The notes beneath the pieces are model-generated. The model had not been told where the DNA came from. It searched no databases and saw only the letters and a list, made by a program, of their open reading frames with translations. A program made the position numbers and the translations under genes. 64,000 nucleotides of DNA from Rhodospirillales bacterium (lineage in GTDB: Bacteria; Pseudomonadota; Alphaproteobacteria; Micavibrionales; Micavibrionaceae), in assembly GCA_020638365.1 (NCBI GenBank), contig JACKIQ010000003.1, positions 248,001-312,000 of the forward strand, read 5' to 3'. Shown here one piece after another: positions 59,422-64,000 of the stretch (its first letter is position 1; each line of letters begins with the position of its first letter).

Positions 59422-60030
59422 ATGGAAATGACTGTACAAGGCAAGCAAATCGATATCGGCGATGCGTTGCGTACGCATGTGGAAGATAAGCTGACCGATA
59501 TTGACGAGAAGTATTTCAACCATGCAACAGATGCGACGGTGACCTTTTCGCGCGAGGGCCACGGGAGCGGTCTTTTCCGGGTCAATATTTCCATGCGCGT
59601 GGGCAAGAACATGACGGTTGTTACGGAAGCGACGGAAAACGATCCCTACGTGGCTTTTGATTCGGCCTCGGAAAAGGCGGCCAAACGTCTGCGCCGTTAC
59701 AAGCGGCAGCTCCGCGATCATCATTCCCGCAAGCAGAAAACGCCCGAGGAGGAGCAAATCAAGGCGCAATATTACACGCTTGCCCTGCAGGGCGAGGAAG
59801 CTGCGGAACAGGATAACGAGGAAGATACGCTGCCGGAAGGCAACGATCCGGTCGTCGTAGCCGAGATTTCAACGCATATCGAGACCCTCTCGGTCTCCGA
59901 TGCGGTCATGCGGATGGAGCTGTCCAACAAGAGTGCGCTGTTGTTCCGCAACGCGAAGAATAACCGCCTGAACATGGTTTACATGCGCAGCGACGGGAAT
60001 GTCGGCTGGGTCGATCCTCAGGAGGATTGA
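59422..60030 (+). CDS. hpf: Long-form ribosome hibernation promoting factor
   Basis: Dimerises 70S ribosomes into inactive 100S particles in stationary phase. The 202-residue protein has the N-terminal RaiA/HPF domain (QGKQIDIGDALRTHVEDKLT, YVAFDSASEKAAKRLRRYKR) and the C-terminal dimerisation domain (ISTHIETLSVSDAVMRMELS, SALLFRNAKNNRLNMVYMRS with DGNVGWVD), which defines the long form. GGGAGG lies before ATG 59422. It lies 205 bases after rpoN; that gap shows no obvious -24/-12 element. Confidence 0.95.
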   Translation: MEMTVQGKQIDIGDALRTHVEDKLTDIDEKYFNHATDATVTFSREGHGSGLFRVNISMRVGKNMTVVTEATENDPYVAFDSASEKAAKRLRRYKRQLRDHHSRKQKTPEEEQIKAQYYTLALQGEEAAEQDNEEDTLPEGNDPVVVAEISTHIETLSVSDAVMRMELSNKSALLFRNAKNNRLNMVYMRSDGNVGWVDPQED

Positions 60031-60260
60031 GGGCGGATTTATCTCTTCATAAGTATCTTGGAAAGGGGGGCCTACGGGAAGCGGGGTCCCTTCTTCTTTT
60101 CGGCCCGGCTGCAAAAGCGCCTTTATGAAAAGTTTTAACTTATTGTTTTACATATATTTTTGTTGATTTTTTTTGTGTGAAGAGGGCATTTTTTTCTGGC
60201 GGTTCACCTTTGGAACATGATACGAACGGGTCGTTGTTTAAAGGCAAAAAGGAGGCGTTC
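60031..60260 (+). other. Non-coding gap between hpf and the PtsN homologue
   Basis: About 230 bases. AAGGG and CCCTT blocks near 60065-60095 could form a weak terminator for hpf. An AT-rich stretch at 60125-60180 probably holds a promoter for the PtsN homologue. The PtsN frame is open back to 60177, but the strong ribosome site at 60248-60254 argues that translation starts later. Confidence 0.4.
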
Positions 60261-60731
60261 GTGCCGGTACCTGCCCTGCTTCTTCCCAGTCATGTTTTTA
60301 CCGATCTTAAAGCCCAGACACGCCGGAAGTGCCTGATGGAGATTGCAGAGTGCGTATCACAGCAGGCGAGCGGCCTTGATCCAACGGTTCTTGGCCGCGC
60401 TTTGTGCCGGAAGGAGGTGCTTCGCACCTCGGCCATGGGGCAGGGGGTTGCGATTCTGGATCTACAGTCGGCACGGGTAAAGGGCCCGCTGTTCTTTATG
60501 GCGGTGCTGGACCACAAGGTCGATTTTAAAGCGCCGGACGGGGAGGGCGTAGACCTTGTGGCGTTCGTGCTGTCCCCGCACGAGGACGGGCCCGTTCATT
60601 TACAGCGTATCGCGGCGTTATCGCGGATGATGCGCGATCAGGGCTTGTGCCAGTCTATCCGCGAGGCCCGTGATCCTGACGCGATCCGGCTGTTGCTGAT
60701 GTCCCCGGAGCAGCGCCTTTTCGCGGCCTGA
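60261..60731 (+). CDS. PtsN (EIIA-Ntr) homologue lacking the phosphorylated histidine
   Basis: A 156-residue protein of the EIIA-Ntr fold. The start is GTG 60261, fixed by AAGGAGG at 60248-60254 and by the family length. KCLMEIAECVSQQASGLDPT, REVLRT and VDLVAFVLSPHEDGPVHLQR match PtsN in order. At the active site, where PtsN has GIAIPH with the phosphorylated His, this protein reads GQGVAILDLQSARV: proline and histidine are replaced by leucine and aspartate. It therefore cannot be phosphorylated by NPr at that position; an aspartate there might mimic the phosphorylated state. It keeps the rpoN-hpf-ptsN context. A second, intact ptsN may exist elsewhere. Confidence 0.82.
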   Translation: MPVPALLLPSHVFTDLKAQTRRKCLMEIAECVSQQASGLDPTVLGRALCRKEVLRTSAMGQGVAILDLQSARVKGPLFFMAVLDHKVDFKAPDGEGVDLVAFVLSPHEDGPVHLQRIAALSRMMRDQGLCQSIREARDPDAIRLLLMSPEQRLFAA

Positions 60732-60735
60732 GCCG

Positions 60736-60978
60736 TTAATGCAGGGTGACCGGCTCCAGCTTGATGGAGAGGGTGGAGAGGACGGCTTTCTCAAAGGTAT
60801 CAAGGACAGAAAGCGGGCTGCCGTCGGCGGCGCAGACAGCATAGAGAGGGCCGCTTTCGCTGGCAATCGGGCGGATATAGGCGACCTGCTTGAGGCCCAG
60901 ATTCATAAAATCCTCGGTCGACATGTTGCGCAAAAGCGTGCGGATATGATCTTCGCGGTTTTGTTCTTGATTTACCAT
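60736..60978 (-). CDS. DUF1150 family protein
   Basis: An 80-residue soluble protein: RTLLRNMSTEDFMNLGLKQV, AYIRPIASESGPLYAVCAAD, GSPLSVLDTFEKAVLSTLSI. This is the DUF1150 pattern, found almost only in alphaproteobacteria directly downstream of a small heat-shock protein gene. Function unknown; the conserved pairing suggests a link with protein quality control. It starts 12 bases after the Hsp20 gene on the same strand. Confidence 0.9.
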   Translation of the reverse strand: MVNQEQNREDHIRTLLRNMSTEDFMNLGLKQVAYIRPIASESGPLYAVCAADGSPLSVLDTFEKAVLSTLSIKLEPVTLH

Positions 60979-60990
60979 TGCTCGTCCCCC

Positions 60991-61461
60991 TTATTCCTGT
61001 TCTTCCGCCGGGTCGAGGTCGATTGTCCTGACCTTGCGGCTTTGATTTTCCGAACTGCGGATCCTGACTTTCTGGGCCGCGGGTTCGGGCTGTATTCTCT
61101 GAAGGTTTATATGAAGCAGGCCGTTGTCGATATCCGCATCGACCACCTCTATGCCGTCGGCGAGGACGAAGGCGCGCTGGAAGCGGCGTGAAGCGATCCC
61201 GCGATGGAGGTAAACTCTTGATTCGTCTTCTGTTTTCTGGCCGCTGATGGTGAGCTGGTTGTGCTCGATCTCCACGTCGAGATCTTCGAGGCCGAAGCCG
61301 GCGACCGCCAGCGTGATCCGCAGGCCGTTTTCGCCGATTTGTTCAATGTTATAAGGGGGATAGCCGTCTGATCCGGCCTTTCGGAGGCGGTCCACGGTTT
61401 TTTCGAACTGGTCGAAACCCAAGAAAAGCGGGCTGTCGAAGAGGGTTAAACGTGTGGTCAT
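60991..61461 (-). CDS. Small heat-shock protein (Hsp20 family)
   Basis: ATP-independent holdase of the alpha-crystallin family, 156 residues. The N-terminal part FDSPLFLGFDQFEKTVDRLR and YPPYNIEQIGENGLRITLAV match IbpA-like proteins. The alpha-crystallin domain (EDLDVEIEHNQLTISGQKTE, YLHRGIASRRFQRAFVLADG) is complete, with the A-x-x-x-NGLL-like element IDNGLLHINL at its end. The C-terminal I-x-I motif appears as VRIRS. Cotranscribed with DUF1150. The 110 bases upstream would hold a heat-shock promoter or thermosensor, but no clear signal was identified. Confidence 0.93.
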   Translation of the reverse strand: MTTRLTLFDSPLFLGFDQFEKTVDRLRKAGSDGYPPYNIEQIGENGLRITLAVAGFGLEDLDVEIEHNQLTISGQKTEDESRVYLHRGIASRRFQRAFVLADGIEVVDADIDNGLLHINLQRIQPEPAAQKVRIRSSENQSRKVRTIDLDPAEEQE

Positions 61462-61570
61462 TCCTTTATTCTCCTCATTTTGAGCGAGTGCGGGCGGACC
61501 TTATAGCAGCATCCGCCTTGCGCCCATCATACAGGAGAGTGAGGGCGGGATACAAGAAAATGAATGGGGA

Positions 61571-61750
61571 TCAGGATTTGCGGATGAAGAGGCGGTCGCA
61601 ATAGGTACATTCGGCGCGGCCCGCCTTGTCGAACGTGTACCAGACCTTGGGGTGGCCGAGCGGGCCGCCGCCGCCATCGCAGGAGACTCCGTCGGCGTCG
61701 GCGGGAACTTTAAAGGTTTCGGGTTGCGGGGCTTTTTGCTGTTCGGCCAT
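61571..61750 (-). CDS. Zinc-finger domain protein (zf-CHCC, NDUFS6-like)
   Basis: A 59-residue protein: after a flexible N-terminus it has VSCDGGGGPLGHPKVWYTF and AECTYCDRLFIRK. The C...H...C-x-x-C arrangement with GHPKVW is the zf-CHCC pattern, related to subunit NDUFS6 of mitochondrial complex I and common as a free small protein in alphaproteobacteria. ATG is at 61750-61748. It lies downstream of cysS on the same strand. Association with complex I here is inference from the family. Confidence 0.88.
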   Translation of the reverse strand: MAEQQKAPQPETFKVPADADGVSCDGGGGPLGHPKVWYTFDKAGRAECTYCDRLFIRKS

Positions 61751-61812
61751 GATGTTTCTCTTTTCTCGTCCTTATTTTAGGTTAGGCGGCTGGTTTTTCA
61801 ATCCCGGAGTTT

Positions 61813-63198
61813 CTAGATTTTTTTCCAGACCGGGCCTTGCGGCGTGTCTTCGATGGCGATGCCCATTTTCGTGAGTTCGTCGCGGATTTCGTCGGCGCGG
61901 GCGAAGTTCTTGTCCTTGCGGGCGTCCTGTCTTTGCTGCAGCAAATTTTCGATTTTTACTGCGTCGACTTCTGATGATTCCTGTCCGTAGCCGAGCCATT
62001 CATCGGCATTTTTCTGCAGCACGCCGAGCAGGTTTGCGCCAACGCTCAGGGCGGCCTTATCGGCAGGGGATTTTGTCTGCGCGGCGGTTTTGGAGAGCTG
62101 GCCGAGGGCAGCAATTGCTTTTGGCGTATTGAGATCGTCACACAGAGCTTCGAGGACAGGATTGTCCAGTTGATCAGAATCTTTTTCCTGCGGAACGTCC
62201 GATATTTCGCGCAGGGCCTGATAGAGGCGGTCGAGGGTTTTTCTCGTTTGCTGCAGCAGGTTTTCCGTCCAGTCGAGGGGCTGGCTGTATTGGGCGGAGA
62301 GCAGCGCAAGGCGCAGGGTTTCGCCGTCGTAATGCCGCAGCAAATCGTGTACCAGCCGCGTGTTGCCTTCCGATTTCGCCATTTTCTGCGTGTTCACGGT
62401 GACAAAGCCGTTATGGACCCAGACTTTGGCGAAGGCGGAGAGGTCGTTGAGGTGGCCTTGTGCGCAGCAGCTTTGCGCGATTTCGTTTTCGTGGTGCGGG
62501 AATTTGAGGTCGGCCCCGCCGCCGTGAATATCGAAGGGCAGGCCGAGATGTTCTTCCGCCATGGCGGAACATTCGATGTGCCAGCCGGGGCGACCGCGGC
62601 CCCAGGGCGAGTCCCAGCCGGGCTGGTCGGGTGTGCTGGGTTTCCAGAGGACAAAATCGGCGGGGTCCTTTTTGTAAGGGGCGACTTCCACCCGCGCACC
62701 GGCGATCTGGTCGTCACGGCTGCGGCCCGAAAGTCCGCCGTAAGCGGGGAAGGAGGGCACGTTGAACAGCACATGGCCTTGCCCCTCATAGGCGTGGCCC
62801 TTTTCAATGAGCTTTTCGATCAGGGCGATCATCTGGGGGATGTGCTGCGTCGCGCGGGGCTGGATGTCCGGCGCCCTCACACCCAGCGCGGCCATGTCGC
62901 GGTTATAGATATCGGCGTATTTCTTCGTGATACTCTCGCAGGGATCGCCGCATTCCTTCGAGGCGGCTATGATTTTGTCGTCGATATCGGTGATGTTCGA
63001 AACGTAGGTGACTTTCGGGTAGAGGGTGCGCAGGACATTGGCCAGCAGGTCAAAGACCACGGCCATGCGCGCGTTGCCGATATGGGCGAAGTTATAGACC
63101 GTCGGGCCGCAGGCGTAAATGCGCACGTTCGAGGGGTCAATCGGCCTGAATTCCTCCTTCTCGCGTGTGAGGGAGTTATAGAGTTTGAGCGCGGTCAT
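61813..63198 (-). CDS. cysS: Cysteinyl-tRNA synthetase
   Basis: Charges tRNA-Cys. The 461-residue class I synthetase shows YACGPTVYNFAHIGNARMAV with the first zinc Cys and the HIGH-equivalent HIGN at 39-42, GWHIECSAMAEEHLGLPFDI, GGGADLKFPHHENEIAQS with the remaining zinc ligands, KMAKSEGN as KMSKS, and a C-terminal helical domain. The frame is open 48 codons upstream, overlapping folE, but ATG 63198 gives the usual start MTALKLYNSL with AGGA upstream. Divergent from folE. Confidence 0.97.
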   Translation of the reverse strand: MTALKLYNSLTREKEEFRPIDPSNVRIYACGPTVYNFAHIGNARMAVVFDLLANVLRTLYPKVTYVSNITDIDDKIIAASKECGDPCESITKKYADIYNRDMAALGVRAPDIQPRATQHIPQMIALIEKLIEKGHAYEGQGHVLFNVPSFPAYGGLSGRSRDDQIAGARVEVAPYKKDPADFVLWKPSTPDQPGWDSPWGRGRPGWHIECSAMAEEHLGLPFDIHGGGADLKFPHHENEIAQSCCAQGHLNDLSAFAKVWVHNGFVTVNTQKMAKSEGNTRLVHDLLRHYDGETLRLALLSAQYSQPLDWTENLLQQTRKTLDRLYQALREISDVPQEKDSDQLDNPVLEALCDDLNTPKAIAALGQLSKTAAQTKSPADKAALSVGANLLGVLQKNADEWLGYGQESSEVDAVKIENLLQQRQDARKDKNFARADEIRDELTKMGIAIEDTPQGPVWKKI

Positions 63199-63287
63199 CG
63201 AAATCAGCGTCCTTCTATGCTTTTTTACTGGAAAATACGTGAAAGACCCTGTAAGACCAACATGTTTTTTCAGGGATGGCGTGAAAA

Positions 63288-63899
63288 ATGAGCGTAGAAA
63301 ATATCGACCGGAAAAGAAAGACCGCGCAGGACAAAAAGCCAACGCGCGAGGAAGCCATGCGGGCCGTCGAGACGCTGATCCGCTGGGCCGGGGATAACCC
63401 GGAACGCGAGGGCCTGCGCGATACGCCCAAGCGCGTGGTCGAGGCGTATGAGGAGTTTTTCTGCGGTTACGCCAAGGATCCCGCCGCCGAACTCGGCAAG
63501 ACTTTCGAGGATATCCAGGGATTCGACGATATCGTCATCGTGCGGGATATTAATTTCACCTCGCATTGCGAGCATCACATGGTGCCGATCATCGGACAGG
63601 CGCACGTGGCTTACTGGCCGACCGACAAAGTCGTGGGGATCAGCAAGCTGGCGCGGATCGTGGATATTTACGCCAAGCGCCTGATCTCTCAAGAGAACAT
63701 GACGAGAAATATCGTCGAGGTCATCGACCGGACGCTCAAGCCCAAGGGGGCGGCGGTGATGATCAGGGCCAACCACCAGTGCATGTCGATCCGGGGGGTC
63801 AACAAGGCGCATTCGAGCACCGTGACCACCATGTTTTCGGGTATCTTCAAGACCGATCCGAACGCGCAGCGCCGTTTTCTGGACCTGCTGAAAGACTAA
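63288..63899 (+). CDS. folE: GTP cyclohydrolase I
   Basis: Converts GTP to 7,8-dihydroneopterin triphosphate, the first step of folate synthesis. The 203-residue protein has GDNPEREGLRDTPKRVVEAY, the zinc-binding SHCEHHMVPIIGQAHVAYWP, KVVGISKLARIVDIYAKRL, QENMTRNIVEVID and NHQCMSIRGV with the last ligand. All catalytic residues of the FolE I type are present. It is divergent from cysS over 89 bases. Confidence 0.97.
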   Translation: MSVENIDRKRKTAQDKKPTREEAMRAVETLIRWAGDNPEREGLRDTPKRVVEAYEEFFCGYAKDPAAELGKTFEDIQGFDDIVIVRDINFTSHCEHHMVPIIGQAHVAYWPTDKVVGISKLARIVDIYAKRLISQENMTRNIVEVIDRTLKPKGAAVMIRANHQCMSIRGVNKAHSSTVTTMFSGIFKTDPNAQRRFLDLLKD

Positions 63900-63976
63900 G
63901 TTTCCCGATCTTACCGATTCGGGGCGGATCGTCTGGTTTTTAGAATTTTTTTCCAGCCTTTGCGGAGGGCCTGTTC

Positions 63977-64000
63977 ATGACCGATAAAGCCGATCTTCTG
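63977..64000 (+). CDS. Start of an unidentified gene (partial)
   Basis: ATG 63977 begins a frame reading MTDKADLL to the window edge, with GGAGGG at 63964-63969 at a good distance. Eight codons do not allow identification. In many alphaproteobacteria hisI follows folE, which would fit but cannot be shown. Confidence 0.5.

Noticed and set aside
60177..60260. N-terminal extension of the PtsN homologue from GTG 60177
   Set aside because: No ribosome site at that start, while AAGGAGG sits correctly before GTG 60261, which also gives the family length.
62170..63291. Long plus-strand frame opposite cysS
   Set aside because: Fully antisense to an intact cysteinyl-tRNA synthetase with all catalytic motifs.

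Overview
This window reads as a continuous stretch of an alphaproteobacterial chromosome. The evidence is the gene content: a ctaB-coxF-ctaG-ctaE-DUF983-SURF1 oxidase cluster, an IalB-family periplasmic protein, NrnC-type nanoRNase, DUF1150 next to Hsp20, a zf-CHCC protein related to mitochondrial NDUFS6, the split lptF-lptG / lptC-lptA-lptB sets, and RNase E with a long acidic insertion in its S1 domain. GC is moderate by eye. The three DotA/TraY-like proteins and the many free-living housekeeping genes fit a Micavibrio-like lineage, but that placement is inference. No rRNA, CRISPR array, transposase or integrase was seen; one tRNA is present.

Layout. 1-217: edge of an unknown minus-strand gene. 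324-5617: cytochrome c oxidase assembly operon, invaded by an SDR oxidoreductase and a cysteine-motif secreted protein. 5841-11267: IalB-like protein, an M23 peptidase and RNase E. 11339-15096: aminotransferase, an AT-rich tract with a small membrane protein, a possible small RNA with a strong terminator, a secreted protein and a glycosyltransferase. 15163-20940: a 122-residue protein and a 1726-residue giant protein that share an N-terminal domain. 20986-25620: Tag glycosylase, two tandem DUF3137 membrane proteins and EttA. 25814-34884: three tandem DotA/TraY-like membrane proteins of about 1000 residues. 35023-39192 (minus): MlaC, MlaA, LptG, LptF. 39317-42352: PepA, a lysine 2,3-aminomutase-like radical SAM enzyme and HolC. 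42397-45110: membrane-anchored cytochrome c, prephenate dehydratase, a protein made of two 53-residue repeats, and a tail-anchored unknown. 45445-50107: FtsK, a frameshifted Sel1-repeat gene, LolA and RecR. 50218-51514: a small orphan and a response regulator with a degenerate GGDEF domain. 51781-56670: tRNA-Leu(CAG), NrnC, KdsD, LptC, LptA, a LysE-type exporter, LptB. 56714-60731: an inverted repeat resembling a Fur operator in front of a predicted outer-membrane protein, then RpoN, HPF and a PtsN homologue in which the phosphorylated histidine is replaced. 60736-64000: DUF1150, Hsp20, zf-CHCC, CysS, FolE and the first codons of another gene.

Themes. Much of the window serves the cell envelope: LPS transport (lptA, B, C, F, G and kdsD), phospholipid transport (mlaA, mlaC), lipoprotein transport (lolA) and peptidoglycan remodelling (M23). 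The most unusual parts are the DotA/TraY triplet without other visible Dot/Icm genes, the repeat-built giant protein with its small paralogue, and the aspartate-substituted PtsN beside rpoN and hpf. Functions assigned here come from motif recognition by eye; no database search was run.
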